64,000 nucleotides of DNA. Origin: WLMZ01 sp043753895 (lineage in GTDB: Bacteria; Actinomycetota; Acidimicrobiia; Acidimicrobiales; Ilumatobacteraceae). The stretch covers positions 1-64,000 of the forward strand of contig JAYUWK010000052.1 of the NCBI GenBank assembly GCA_043753895.1, read 5' to 3'. The translations under genes and the position numbers were made by a program. Positions 42,238 through 51,186 of the stretch are shown here, piece after piece (the stretch's first letter is position 1; each line of letters begins with the position of its first letter). Below the pieces are notes generated by a model that worked only from the letters and a program-made list of their open reading frames with translations, made no database searches and was not told the DNA's origin.

Positions 42238-43170
42238 CTACCCGCGGCTTCGAGGTGACCCGATGGCTGCGAGGTGCCCGGCAAAGGTGGGCGCGGCCAT
42301 CAAGGTCCGGCACCGTTCGAAGCGCTGCACGGCATACACCCAGAAATCATCCGCTGTGTTCCCATTCACGTGTTGGATGACGCCCCACAACGTCCACAGC
42401 AGATCGCACAAGGCCTTGTGCGCGACCATGCGCCCAACCTGATCTACTGGTGGTTCACCGCCGAAATAGTTAACGAGCAACGCGCGATCCTGATCCTCGC
42501 CGAAGCCGGCCTCCACCGAGAGGTCGCCGAGATCCCACATCGGATCGTTGTTTCCCGCGTACTCGTAGTCGATGATGAACATCTGCGCGCCGGTATCAAG
42601 GAAGTTCTCACACAGCGGGTCGCAGTGACATGGCACGAGTTGCACGGGGTTTGCCTCGAGCGCCTGGCGCGCTGTGTCTGCAAGCCGTTGTACATCGTTG
42701 TATCCATCAGGCAGCGTCGCGCCCTTGGCAGCAAGCAACGACTTGTACTCATCGATCATCGCGAACAGGTGGAAGTCGGTGGCAAACGGTGCTGCCGAAT
42801 GATGCAGTTCGCGGAAGGCCCTGGCCGCGCGGGCCACGGCATCGAGGTCGGCGAAGCGTGCGACCGACATCGTCGCCGCACTGTCGATGTATCGGGTGAG
42901 CATCAGCCCATCGGTCGGATCGAAGAAGAGTAACTCTGCATTCACCCCGGCGTCCGCTGCGGATCGTGCAGCAAAGGACTCAGCCTTGCGATCGATGTAC
43001 TCCGACGTGCCGGCGCCGGGAATACGAAGCACGCAACGTGCCCCGCCAGTGGTCACGAGGAAGTTGAGGTTGGTGAGCCCGCCGAGCCGCAACACCGAGC
43101 CGGGCGCGACCCCGGCGAACATCGGAATCCGCGACAGATACGGCGCTAGATCGATGTCCACCGTCGTCAT
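42238..43170 (-). CDS. Choline/ethanolamine kinase-like phosphotransferase
   Basis: A 310-residue protein-kinase-fold enzyme of the choline kinase/LicA/APH group. The Brenner motif PCHCDPLCENFLD holds the catalytic Asp, and IIDYEYAGNNDPMWDLGDL the metal-binding DYEY. The N-terminal GGLTNLNFLVTTGGARCVLRI is the nucleotide loop. It overlaps the upstream FAD/GcvT gene by four bases. In a betaine-degrading operon it could phosphorylate choline or a related alcohol, but the substrate is not shown by sequence. Confidence 0.82.
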   Translation of the reverse strand: MTTVDIDLAPYLSRIPMFAGVAPGSVLRLGGLTNLNFLVTTGGARCVLRIPGAGTSEYIDRKAESFAARSAADAGVNAELLFFDPTDGLMLTRYIDSAATMSVARFADLDAVARAARAFRELHHSAAPFATDFHLFAMIDEYKSLLAAKGATLPDGYNDVQRLADTARQALEANPVQLVPCHCDPLCENFLDTGAQMFIIDYEYAGNNDPMWDLGDLSVEAGFGEDQDRALLVNYFGGEPPVDQVGRMVAHKALCDLLWTLWGVIQHVNGNTADDFWVYAVQRFERCRTLMAAPTFAGHLAAIGSPRSRG

Positions 43171-45593
43171 CCCTTGAGTCGCTGGTTGGTCGGGTCGTAG
43201 AGCGCAGCGTCGTGACGGACGGCAGAGATTGCCTCGCCATACACCTCGATTTCGAACTCGGTGACACTTGCCAGTTCCGACGGCAGATAGCCATATGCAA
43301 TGGGCTTACCGACGGTGTGACCGAAGTTGGCGCTCGTAGTGAAACCCACCACGAGGCCATCGAGCAGAATCGCCTCGCCGCTCACGGGATACGCCATGGC
43401 CTCGAGCGTGAACATACAGAGCCTGCGTGCAACGCCCTGCTCACGTTGCGCGACGAGTGCGCTGCGTCCGCAGAAGTCGCCCTTGTCGAGGTTCACCCGC
43501 CAGGCGAGACCGGCCTCCCACGGCGTGACATCGGGCGTGATGTCGGTAGACCAGTAGAGATAACCCTTCTCCATCCGCATCGTGTCGATGGCGCGGTACC
43601 CGACATCGACGATGCCATAGGGCGCACCTGCGGCACGCAGCGACTCGTAGACGTGCGGCGCGTATTCCATAGGGATGTGCAATTCCCAACCGAGTTCACC
43701 CACGTAACCGATGCGAAGCGCCAGCACCGGTGCCGAGCCAATAGTCACATCACGCGCGCGAGAATACTTGAACGCGATATTACTGACGTCGTCCTCGCAG
43801 ACCGCCTGAAGAACATCTCGCGCTGACGGCCCACAAATGTTGATCACCGCACGCGCCGAGGTCATGTCCCGCAGCACCACTGACCCGTCGTCGGGCGAGT
43901 TCGAGCGGATCCAACCCATGTCGTGTGCACCGAAGGCAGAACCGGTGACCACGTACCACGAGTCTTGGGCCATTCGGGTCATCGTGAGGTCGCACTCGAT
44001 ACCGCCGCGCTCGTTGCACAGCTGGGTGTAGGTGACGGTGCCGACGCTCTTGTCCATGTCTGCGACCGAGAGCCACTGCACGGCAGCGAGCGCACCGGGG
44101 CCGCTGATCTCGAATTTCGCGAACGAGGTCTGGTCGATGAGACCGACCCGCTCGCGTACGGCCCGATGCTCCGCAGCCACGTGCGGGAACCAGTTCGGTT
44201 CAGTAAACGATGGCCGATCAACGGCCTCGACACCACCGGGCGCAAACCAGTTGGGGCGCTCCCAACCCCCTCGTGAGCCGAATACGGCGCCATTGGCCTG
44301 TAGCGCCGGCTGTAACGGACTTCGCCGGATGCCCCGTGAGCTCAGATGTTCGGATCCGGGTGCCGCCAACTTGTAGTGGTGACCGTACAACTCCACCGCT
44401 CGTGGATACATGAATTGCCGGGTCGTGTGATGGAACGCGAACCGGCGCACATCGAGTGACCACAGGTCCAACGATGGGCGACCCTCCAGGATCCACTCGG
44501 CCATCATCTTGCCCGCACCGCCGCCAGCAGCAATGCCGTACAGAAAGCCGGTCGCACAGTAGAAGTTGTCGAGCTCGGGGGCCTTGCCCATCACGAAGTC
44601 TGCATCGGACGAATATGGAATCGGACCATTGACGAGCGTTCGGATGCCCGCTTGCTCGATAACGGGCGTACGTTTCACGGCCAGCGCGGCGAGTTGCTCG
44701 AACCGGTCGTGATTCGGCTCGAGCAATTGGCGCCTGAAGGGCGACGGAATACCGCCTTCGGCAAAGGCGAGCGTGTCTGGTTCGTAACCACCGATCAGCA
44801 GGCCCTGCCCATCCGGCTTGTAATACACGAGGTGATCCGGGTCGCGCATAGTTGGCATGCCCTTGGGCATGCCAACGATCGGCCCGGTGAGTACGTACTG
44901 ATGCTCCACCGCAAACGCCGGCACACGGACCCCTACCATGCGGCCCACCTCGAGTCCCCACATGCCCGCCGCGTTCACGACGATGTCACATTCGATGTCG
45001 CCACGGTTCGTGTGCACCTTGGTCACACATCGACCCTCGACGGTGATCGTGTCGACGCACGTCTCCTCGAGGATGCGTGCGTTGCGCAAGCGCGCGCCCT
45101 TGGCGAGTGCCTGAGTCACGCTCGCCGGATCGATGTAACCGTCGGTGGGCAAGAACGCTGCAGCGAGGACATCGTCGGTGGACATCAAGGGAAACAAGTC
45201 CTGCGCTTGTTTGGGCGAGATGATGTCCATTGGCAATCCGAAGCTCTTCGCCATCGTCGCGAGGCGCTTCAGCTCCAACACCCGATCGGGCGAGCATGCA
45301 AGGCGCAGACTGCCCACCTGATGCCAGTCCACTGCCTGGCCCGTCTCGGCTTCCAACCGGCCGTACAACTCGACCGAGTGCTCGAGCATGCGCGTCGTGT
45401 TCCGAGATGAGCGCAGCTGGCCGACGAGGCCGGCTGCGTGCCAGGTCGCTCCCTCGGTGAGGCGATGCTGTTCCAGCAACAACACGTCGGTCTCGCCCAT
45501 CAGGGTGAGGTGATAGGCCAGACTGCATCCGAGGATCCCGCCGCCGATGATGACAATTCGCGCTCGGTCCGGCACCGATTCTCCGACGCTCAC
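43167..45593 (-). CDS. Dimethylglycine/sarcosine dehydrogenase-like FAD-GcvT protein 2
   Basis: An 808-residue paralogue of the protein at 17222-19732. FAD site IVIIGGGILGCSLAYHLTLMGETDVLLLEQ, then EGATWHAAGLVGQLRSS; the WHAAGL His is the covalent FAD attachment residue in dimethylglycine and sarcosine dehydrogenases. The C-terminal half is GcvT-like (GPGALAAVQWLSVADMDKSVGTVTYTQLCNERGGIECDLTMTRM, YVGELGWELHIP, MRMEKGYLYWSTDITPDVTPWEAGL). WHAAGL makes it closer to canonical enzymes than paralogue 1. It heads the minus operon with kinase, ALDH, methyltransferase-like and GMC genes, and would supply methylene-THF. Confidence 0.9.
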   Translation of the reverse strand: MSVGESVPDRARIVIIGGGILGCSLAYHLTLMGETDVLLLEQHRLTEGATWHAAGLVGQLRSSRNTTRMLEHSVELYGRLEAETGQAVDWHQVGSLRLACSPDRVLELKRLATMAKSFGLPMDIISPKQAQDLFPLMSTDDVLAAAFLPTDGYIDPASVTQALAKGARLRNARILEETCVDTITVEGRCVTKVHTNRGDIECDIVVNAAGMWGLEVGRMVGVRVPAFAVEHQYVLTGPIVGMPKGMPTMRDPDHLVYYKPDGQGLLIGGYEPDTLAFAEGGIPSPFRRQLLEPNHDRFEQLAALAVKRTPVIEQAGIRTLVNGPIPYSSDADFVMGKAPELDNFYCATGFLYGIAAGGGAGKMMAEWILEGRPSLDLWSLDVRRFAFHHTTRQFMYPRAVELYGHHYKLAAPGSEHLSSRGIRRSPLQPALQANGAVFGSRGGWERPNWFAPGGVEAVDRPSFTEPNWFPHVAAEHRAVRERVGLIDQTSFAKFEISGPGALAAVQWLSVADMDKSVGTVTYTQLCNERGGIECDLTMTRMAQDSWYVVTGSAFGAHDMGWIRSNSPDDGSVVLRDMTSARAVINICGPSARDVLQAVCEDDVSNIAFKYSRARDVTIGSAPVLALRIGYVGELGWELHIPMEYAPHVYESLRAAGAPYGIVDVGYRAIDTMRMEKGYLYWSTDITPDVTPWEAGLAWRVNLDKGDFCGRSALVAQREQGVARRLCMFTLEAMAYPVSGEAILLDGLVVGFTTSANFGHTVGKPIAYGYLPSELASVTEFEIEVYGEAISAVRHDAALYDPTNQRLKG

Positions 45594-45662
45594 ACATCCC
45601 CCTCGGGCCCGCAGACCACCTCAACACCTGTATGCGAATCTGACGCTAGCCGACCACGACCA

Positions 45663-45704
45663 TGGGCGCGATGTGCGCCCTCCGCTGGCACAAACCGCGC
45701 CCAA
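45663..45704. repeat. GC-rich palindrome, family B copy 3
   Basis: TGGGCGCG... and ...CGCGCCCAA form the outer stem of a 42-base imperfect palindrome (inner GTGCGCC/GGCAC). It resembles the two copies at 46777 and 46850 and lies in the 159-base gap between the FAD/GcvT gene and the AbiEi-like gene. Confidence 0.5.
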
Positions 45705-45752
45705 GCAGTTCTGAGAGCGGCGCGACTGTTGCGGGGAGACCGACGGGCGCGT

Positions 45753-46709
45753 TCAGGCAGCAAGTCCAGCGAGGCGCAGGATTGCCCCGAGATCGGCAAT
45801 CGATTCGGACAGGCCCGCGTTCACATCGAGGTCGGTGATACGTGAGGTATGCCACCCGATCGTCGCCATCTTGCGATCCCGATGCTTGTCACGGTGCGAC
45901 TCAGTAGCGCCTGCGTGCCAAAATGGATGATCGACCTCAAGCGCCTCGCGGAACTGCGGCCACGCAAAGTCGAGCCGAACGCGTCGGCCACCGGGAAGGC
46001 GAACTCTCCACTGCGTCTCAGGACTGGGCAATTCTTGCCGCGCTATCTCAGCCAGAACGCGAGCTTCAAGGTCGGATTGCATGGCTCGTCTCCACGCTGG
46101 GCGCGAGCCGATGACTTGCACCATCGTGAGTGTGCCCGGGCGATGGCGGTGACCCAGCCGAGCAAGCGTTGCAGCGTGCGTTACAAACGACCCGCGGCCA
46201 TCGTTGATGAGCTGCTCGAGAACCGACGCTGCGGCCTCGACGCCCAACATGTCGGCGCAATCGAACAGGGTCCTTGGTGGACTCGTGACTCGAAGGCCAT
46301 CGGGGCACTCGACCACATCCATCGGGTCAATTCGGCGACAGCGGTGAATCGTGATGCCGGGCAACGTCGGTGAACAACCATGCGGCACCAGAGCGTGCAA
46401 ACCATTGTCGTCAGGACGCCGCCGAAAGTGCCAGTGCTCGGCGGCATTGGTGCGTGCGACAGTCACACTCGGGTTGACGAGGCATGCTGCCAAGAGCCTC
46501 TGTTCCTTACCGAGTGGCCAATGCGCGCTTCGGTACACGCCGGCAAAGATGCTCTCGAGCTCGGCGCGCTCGACGGGTCGTGTCACCTGCCGACGCGGGC
46601 AGCCCCACGATCGCAATCGTTCTGCGGTGACGACGCCGGAGTGGCTCGCCAGCCAGTCGTTCATCAAAGGTCGCCATTCATTTGGCATGTTGCCTCCCGA
46701 TGCTTTCAA
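45753..46709 (-). CDS. AbiEi-like/DUF559-like protein
   Basis: A 318-residue protein. The N-terminal part (WLASHSGVVTAERLRSWGCPRRQVTRPVERAELESIFAGVYRS) is the winged-helix AbiEi antitoxin-like domain common in actinobacteria. The C-terminal part (RRVRLDFAWPQFREALEVDHPFWHAG...RDRKMATIGWHTSRIT) looks like a Vsr/DUF559 PD-(D/E)xK nuclease core, with D, E and the following K/W pattern visible. It has no obvious partner gene. Start could be 46709 or ATG 46688. Role in defence or regulation is inferred. It is bracketed by family-B palindromes. Confidence 0.7.
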   Translation of the reverse strand: MKASGGNMPNEWRPLMNDWLASHSGVVTAERLRSWGCPRRQVTRPVERAELESIFAGVYRSAHWPLGKEQRLLAACLVNPSVTVARTNAAEHWHFRRRPDDNGLHALVPHGCSPTLPGITIHRCRRIDPMDVVECPDGLRVTSPPRTLFDCADMLGVEAAASVLEQLINDGRGSFVTHAATLARLGHRHRPGTLTMVQVIGSRPAWRRAMQSDLEARVLAEIARQELPSPETQWRVRLPGGRRVRLDFAWPQFREALEVDHPFWHAGATESHRDKHRDRKMATIGWHTSRITDLDVNAGLSESIADLGAILRLAGLAA

Positions 46710-46776
46710 TCATCTGGTGTCGATGCACGAGGGAAGACGCCGTGACGCTACCGCCGCGACCGCCCTTCTCTGTCCC

Positions 46777-46819
46777 TTGGGTGCGACACGCGCCACCAAT
46801 TGGCGCGATCCGCGCCCAA
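46777..46819. repeat. GC-rich palindrome, family B copy 1
   Basis: A 43-base imperfect palindrome with outer stem TTGGG/CCCAA and inner stem CGCGCCA/TTGGCGCG around CCAA. Its centre differs from the copy at 46850 by paired changes. Confidence 0.6.
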
Positions 46820-46849
46820 GGAACCGGTTTGGGCGCCCGCACCGTCCAC

Positions 46850-46892
46850 TCGGGTGCGACACGCGCCACCGGTTGGCGCGATCCGCGCCCGA
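46850..46892. repeat. GC-rich palindrome, family B copy 2
   Basis: A direct repeat of 46777-46819, 73 bases apart. The ends are TCGGG/CCCGA instead of TTGGG/CCCAA, a change on both sides that keeps pairing. Confidence 0.6.
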
Positions 46893-46968
46893 GCCGAGAG
46901 GCCGGGGGCGTGGGAGTGCGGCGCGTGGCAGGCGGGACGGGGCGGGCGGAGCGGGGGTCGGGCGGACT

Positions 46969-47044
46969 GCGGCTGAGGTTTGCGCGGGCGGCTGAGGTTT
47001 GGGCGGGCGGCCGAGGGTTGGGCGGGCGGCCGAGGGTTGGTGTC
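46969..47044. repeat. 19-bp tandem repeat, four units
   Basis: Units begin at 46969, 46988, 47007 and 47026; the consensus is GCGGCYGAGGKTTGGGCGG. It ends 60 bases before the betaine transporter operon. The whole gene-free stretch 46710-47103 (394 bases) holds only the two family-B palindromes and this array; I see no gene in it. Confidence 0.75.
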
Positions 47045-47103
47045 GTGACTGTTAGGGTTCGCGGCACAGGCGGGCGTGCTGGGGACGTGGGGGGATTGCG
47101 AAG

Positions 47104-48165
47104 TTGGGTGAGCAGACGGTGGCCGAATCGACGATTTCGGTCAAGGGGATGTGGAAGGTATTCGGCCCCAGGGGTGAGCAGATCGTTGGTTCAGTCGACG
47201 CCGAGTTGCCCCGCGCCGAGCTGGAGGCCAAGACCGGCTGCGTGATTGCGATGCGCGACATCAATATGGAGGTCGCGCCCAGTGAGGTATTCGTCGTGAT
47301 GGGATTGTCCGGCAGCGGGAAGTCGACCCTCGTGCGATGTCTCACGCGCCTGATCGAGCCCACCGCAGGTTCAGTCACCATCAGCGGTGTCGACGTCACT
47401 GGTGCCGACCATGACCAACTCCTGCAGGTTCGCCGTCACAAGGTCAGCATGGTGTTCCAACACTTTGGTCTCCTCCCACATCGCACCCTCATCGACAACG
47501 TCGCATTCGGACTCGAGGTGCAGGGGGTCGACAAGGCCCAACGACGCGCCAAGGCCGAGCAGGTGCTCGAACTCGTAGGCCTCGGGGGTCTCGGACTGCG
47601 CAAACCTGACCAGTTGAGCGGTGGCATGCAGCAGCGCGTTGGCCTCGCCAGAGCGCTGGCCACCGATCCGGAAATCCTGCTGTTCGACGAACCGTTTTCG
47701 GCGCTCGACCCGCTGATCCGGCGCGACATGCAAGACGAGGTGATCCGCCTGCGTCGCGAGGTCAACAAGACCATGGTCTTCATCACCCACGATCTCTCCG
47801 AGGCGCTGCGACTCGGCGACCGCATCGCCATCATGCGCGACGGCAGGTTTGTGCAAGTTGGCACCCCCGAAGAAGTGGTCGGCGCTCCGGCCGATGATTA
47901 CGTTCGCAACTTCGTACGCGACGTGCCGCGCTCTCATGTGATCGCCGTGGGGTCCGTCATGTCGGCACCGACCGAGGGGCCGAATGCGGGCACGGTGGCC
48001 GCCACCACGAAGGTCCGCGACGTCGTTGGGCTCGTGGCGAGTAGCGAACTCCCCGTGCGGGTTGTGGACGACGTGGGCCACGTGGTGGGCAGCATCGACA
48101 GAGTTGCGGTGCTTTCGGTGATCGCTGGCGAGCTTGCATCCGAGCCATCGACGGCTGGAGCGTGA
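47104..48165 (+). CDS. proV: Glycine betaine/proline ABC transporter ATP-binding protein
   Basis: A 353-residue ATPase of the ProV/OpuAA type. Walker A VMGLSGSGKSTLVRCLTRLIEPTAG, signature LSGGMQQRVGLARALA, Walker B ILLFDEPFSALDPLIRRDMQ. The N-terminal extension (VFGPRGEQIVGSVDAELPRAELEAKTGCVIAMRDINMEV) is the ProV hallmark, and the C-terminus holds a CBS-like segment (LVASSELPVRVVDDVGHVVGSIDRVAVL). TTG 47104 is the marked start; GTG 47119 is another choice. First gene of a three-gene betaine import operon that can feed the catabolic loci. Confidence 0.93.
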   Translation: MGEQTVAESTISVKGMWKVFGPRGEQIVGSVDAELPRAELEAKTGCVIAMRDINMEVAPSEVFVVMGLSGSGKSTLVRCLTRLIEPTAGSVTISGVDVTGADHDQLLQVRRHKVSMVFQHFGLLPHRTLIDNVAFGLEVQGVDKAQRRAKAEQVLELVGLGGLGLRKPDQLSGGMQQRVGLARALATDPEILLFDEPFSALDPLIRRDMQDEVIRLRREVNKTMVFITHDLSEALRLGDRIAIMRDGRFVQVGTPEEVVGAPADDYVRNFVRDVPRSHVIAVGSVMSAPTEGPNAGTVAATTKVRDVVGLVASSELPVRVVDDVGHVVGSIDRVAVLSVIAGELASEPSTAGA

Positions 48166-48166
48166 C

Positions 48167-50158
48167 GTGATCACGATGCCGGCTCCGCAGCCGGTGGCGC
48201 CCATGGACATCGAACAGATCAGCGTCGAGTCGCCCAAGCGCTGGACCCGCTTCGTCGTTCCGGTCATTGCACTCTCGGCCGTCTCGATCGTCGGCATCAT
48301 CATCGGTCACGACGTGCCGACGTGGCTCGATGCCCATGTGAAGCCGTGGGTCGACGGCGTCTATCGATGGAGCCAACTAAACAGCGACACCAACTGGATG
48401 TTCCGTTTCATCTTCCACCCCATTGCCGATGCGATCTCGTGGTCCACCACCAAGGTGCTCTGGGTGCTGCGCGCACTGCGTTGGCCGGGGGTGCTCGCAC
48501 TCATCGGCATCATCGGATATCGCACGGGCGGCCGAAGAGCGGCCATCACCGGAATGTTGGTCTTCGCCGGATGTGGTGTTCTCGGATTCTGGGACGACAC
48601 GTTGATCACGGTCTCGCTGATGCTGGTGGCCGTCGTCATTTCGCTGATCATCGGTATTCCCCTCGGTATCTGGGCGGGCCTATCGATCAAGGCCGACCGG
48701 GTGCTACGCAGCGTGCTCGATACAGCGCAGGTCATGCCAGCGTTCTGCTACCTCCTGCCACTCGTCGTCGCGTTTGGTATCGGTATCCCACCCGCCATTG
48801 CCGCCACCGTCATCTACGCCGTACCTCCCGCGGTGCGACTCACGAGCCTCGGGATTCGCGGCGTCGCTGTTGCGAGCACCGAGGTCGGTGAATCATTTGG
48901 TTGCACTGGCCCGCAGCTACTCACCAAGGTGCGCCTTCCCCTCGCCCGGCGAGCGATTCTCCTCGGCATCAATCAGGTCATCATGATGGCGTTCGGCGTT
49001 GTGGTCATCAGCGCTCTGGTCGGAACCGGCGGCCTTGGTCAGGCGGTGTTGAACGGGCTCGACAAGGTGAACGTCGGGCTCGCTTTCGCTCCGGGATTGG
49101 CGCTCGTGCTCGCCGCCATCACGATCGACCGCATCACCACTGGTGAGCGCGCCGTACAGTCCGCTGCACCAGTCGGCGATGACCCGACGCGGCTCCAGCA
49201 GTTGCTCGACAACCCCCGCTCTGCTGCCGCACTTGCCATCGGCGGCGTCGTGGTGATCGCCCTCCTTGCCAAGTTAACCGGCTTCGACGACTTCCCCACG
49301 GCGCTCAAGGTCGATGTGGTCACGCCTGCGAACAAGGCAGCCGAGTGGGTGAGCAACCATTTCCGCAACGACGTGCCCGTCGTTGGCGGCACCGGATCTT
49401 TCAGCAACTTCGTGGTCGTCCACCTCCTATCGCCCATGCGCGATCTCTTCCAAGCCGCGGCGTGGTGGGTGGTCATTGTCATCGCCGCCGCAATCGGTTG
49501 GGCGAGCGGTGGGTGGCGGCTTGGTGCGCTTTGTGGTGCGTGCTTGGTGGGCATTGCATCGCTACAGGTGTGGGATCTCGCGATGGACACGTTGAGCCAG
49601 GTCTTCGTCGCGGTGGTGATCAGCATCGCTCTAGCGGTACCCATCGGCATCTGGGCAGGGCGCTCTGATCGACTCGAAAGGTTGCTCCGGCCGCTGCTCG
49701 ACGCAGCCCAGGTAATGCCGGCTTTCGTGTATCTCGTGCCAGTCATCTTCTTGTTCAACGTGGGCCGCGTGCCGGGTGTGATCGCCTCGGTGATCTATGC
49801 GATCCCTCCGGGCATCCGCCTCACCAGCCTCGGGCTTCGACAGGTGCCAGGCGCCCCGCGCGAGGCCGCGATCTCGTTCGGCGCTACCTCGCGCCAGGAA
49901 CTCGTGAAGGTGCAACTCCCGCTCGCAATGCGCTCGATCATGCTCGCCTTGAATCAGACCATCATCATGGTGCTCTCGATGGTGGTCGTGGCAGGGCTCA
50001 TCGGCGGCGGTGGTCTCGGACTCGAGACCATCTACGGACTCCGCAAGGGGGAGATCGGTCGTGGCATGGCCGCGGGACTCGCCATCGTGCTCCTGGCGAC
50101 GGTGCTCGACCGCATCACCCAAGCGTGGGGCAACCGTTCGTCGCGTGAGCTACGGTAG
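48167..50158 (+). CDS. proW: Glycine betaine ABC permease, two ProW-type domains fused in tandem
   Basis: A 663-residue permease about twice the normal ProW/OpuAB length. Two BPD_transp_1 domains are seen: about residues 150-325 (LDTAQVMPAFCYLLPLVVAFGIG..., AVPPAVRLTSLGIRGV, ALVGTGGLGQAV) and about 480-660 (LDAAQVMPAFVYLVPVIFLFNVG..., AIPPGIRLTSLGLRQV, GLIGGGGLGLETI). The halves are clearly duplicates. It may form both halves of the channel as one chain instead of a homodimer. GTG 48167 overlaps nothing and follows the proV stop by one base; ATG 48176 is another candidate. Confidence 0.92.
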   Translation: MITMPAPQPVAPMDIEQISVESPKRWTRFVVPVIALSAVSIVGIIIGHDVPTWLDAHVKPWVDGVYRWSQLNSDTNWMFRFIFHPIADAISWSTTKVLWVLRALRWPGVLALIGIIGYRTGGRRAAITGMLVFAGCGVLGFWDDTLITVSLMLVAVVISLIIGIPLGIWAGLSIKADRVLRSVLDTAQVMPAFCYLLPLVVAFGIGIPPAIAATVIYAVPPAVRLTSLGIRGVAVASTEVGESFGCTGPQLLTKVRLPLARRAILLGINQVIMMAFGVVVISALVGTGGLGQAVLNGLDKVNVGLAFAPGLALVLAAITIDRITTGERAVQSAAPVGDDPTRLQQLLDNPRSAAALAIGGVVVIALLAKLTGFDDFPTALKVDVVTPANKAAEWVSNHFRNDVPVVGGTGSFSNFVVVHLLSPMRDLFQAAAWWVVIVIAAAIGWASGGWRLGALCGACLVGIASLQVWDLAMDTLSQVFVAVVISIALAVPIGIWAGRSDRLERLLRPLLDAAQVMPAFVYLVPVIFLFNVGRVPGVIASVIYAIPPGIRLTSLGLRQVPGAPREAAISFGATSRQELVKVQLPLAMRSIMLALNQTIIMVLSMVVVAGLIGGGGLGLETIYGLRKGEIGRGMAAGLAIVLLATVLDRITQAWGNRSSRELR

Positions 50159-50188
50159 GTCAGTTCTATTCGTGAACAAGGGGGAACA

Positions 50189-51154
50189 ATGAACAAGCGA
50201 TCCACTCGCATGGCCGCAGCATTGATGGCCGGCGCACTGCTGGCTCTCGCCGCCGGCTGCGGCAGCGATACGAAGTCGGGTTCGTCCGGTGCTGCGATCA
50301 CCTTGGCTGTGAACCCATGGACCGGTTCTGCCGTGAACGCAAACGTGGCCAAGATCGTGCTCGAGTCCAAGCTCGACACGAAGACCACCTTGCTCGACAT
50401 CGACGAGAAGGCCACGTGGCCCGGCCTCGACGCCGGCACCATCGACGCTGTGCTCGAGGTGTGGCCATCGGGCCATGCAGCCGACTACCAGACCTACATC
50501 ACCGACAAGAAGTCGGTGGTCGATATTGGCAAACTCGGCCCGGACGCCAAGATTGGTTGGTACATCCCGACCTCCATGCTCAAGGACCATCCCGAACTCG
50601 CAACCTGGGAGGGCTTCAAGGATCCCAAGACAACCAAGCTGTTCGCCACCGCAGAGTCGGGCGATCTCGGTCAGTTCCTGATGGGCGATCCGAGCTACGT
50701 GAGCTATGACGAGCAGATCATCAAGAACCTCGACCTGCCACTGAAGTTCGTGGTGGCTGGTTCCGAGGCGGCAGAGATCACTGCGATCCAACAGGCCGTC
50801 AAGGATAACAAGCCGTTGTTGCTGCAGTTCTGGCAGCCCCATTGGTTGCAGTCCAAGGTTGCGCTCACCGAGGTCAAGCTCCCAGAGGTCACCGATGCCT
50901 GTCTCGCATCTGCCGCCGCAGCCGACGGCAAGTACGCGTGTGACTATCCCGTCGACCACCTGTACAAGGCGGCATCCGGAAAGCTCGCTGCTAAGAATGC
51001 CAAGGCATCGGCATTCTTGTCGAAGATTCAATTGACCACCGATCAGCAGAACGCCATTGCCGCGATGGTCGACAGCGACAAGATGACTCCTGCTGAAGCC
51101 GCCAAGAAGTGGGTCGACGCCAACCCCGACATTGTGGCGGGTTGGCTCAAGTAG
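50189..51154 (+). CDS. proX: Glycine betaine-binding lipoprotein (ProX/OpuAC)
   Basis: A 321-residue substrate-binding protein. Lipoprotein signal with lipobox LAAGC (Cys about residue 27), then a short Ser/Gly linker and the OpuAC domain (AITLAVNPWTGSAVNANVAKIVLESKLDTKTTLLDID, KATWPGLDAGTIDAVLEVWPSGHAADYQTYI, LLLQFWQPHWLQSKV). Trp residues in NPWTG, ATWPG, EVWPSG and FWQPHW are placed to form an aromatic cage for a quaternary ammonium group. SD GGGGGA lies upstream of ATG 50189. It completes the importer. Confidence 0.94.
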   Translation: MNKRSTRMAAALMAGALLALAAGCGSDTKSGSSGAAITLAVNPWTGSAVNANVAKIVLESKLDTKTTLLDIDEKATWPGLDAGTIDAVLEVWPSGHAADYQTYITDKKSVVDIGKLGPDAKIGWYIPTSMLKDHPELATWEGFKDPKTTKLFATAESGDLGQFLMGDPSYVSYDEQIIKNLDLPLKFVVAGSEAAEITAIQQAVKDNKPLLLQFWQPHWLQSKVALTEVKLPEVTDACLASAAAADGKYACDYPVDHLYKAASGKLAAKNAKASAFLSKIQLTTDQQNAIAAMVDSDKMTPAEAAKKWVDANPDIVAGWLK

Positions 51155-51186
51155 TTCCCACGGGCGTCAAGACTCGATGACCTGAA

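Noticed and set aside
44851..44876. Perfect 12-bp inverted repeat GTTGGCATGCCC/GGGCATGCCAAC
   Set aside because: It lies inside the FAD/GcvT gene and encodes the repeated GMPKGMP segment normal for that family; probably a coding coincidence.
45849..46373. Plus-strand 174-residue open frame
   Set aside because: It is the complement of the AbiEi/DUF559-like gene, whose minus-strand product has recognisable domains.
46710..47103. CRISPR array in the repeat-rich gene-free stretch
   Set aside because: Repeats are contiguous 19-mers and two palindromes with no unique spacers of regular length, and no cas gene is near.
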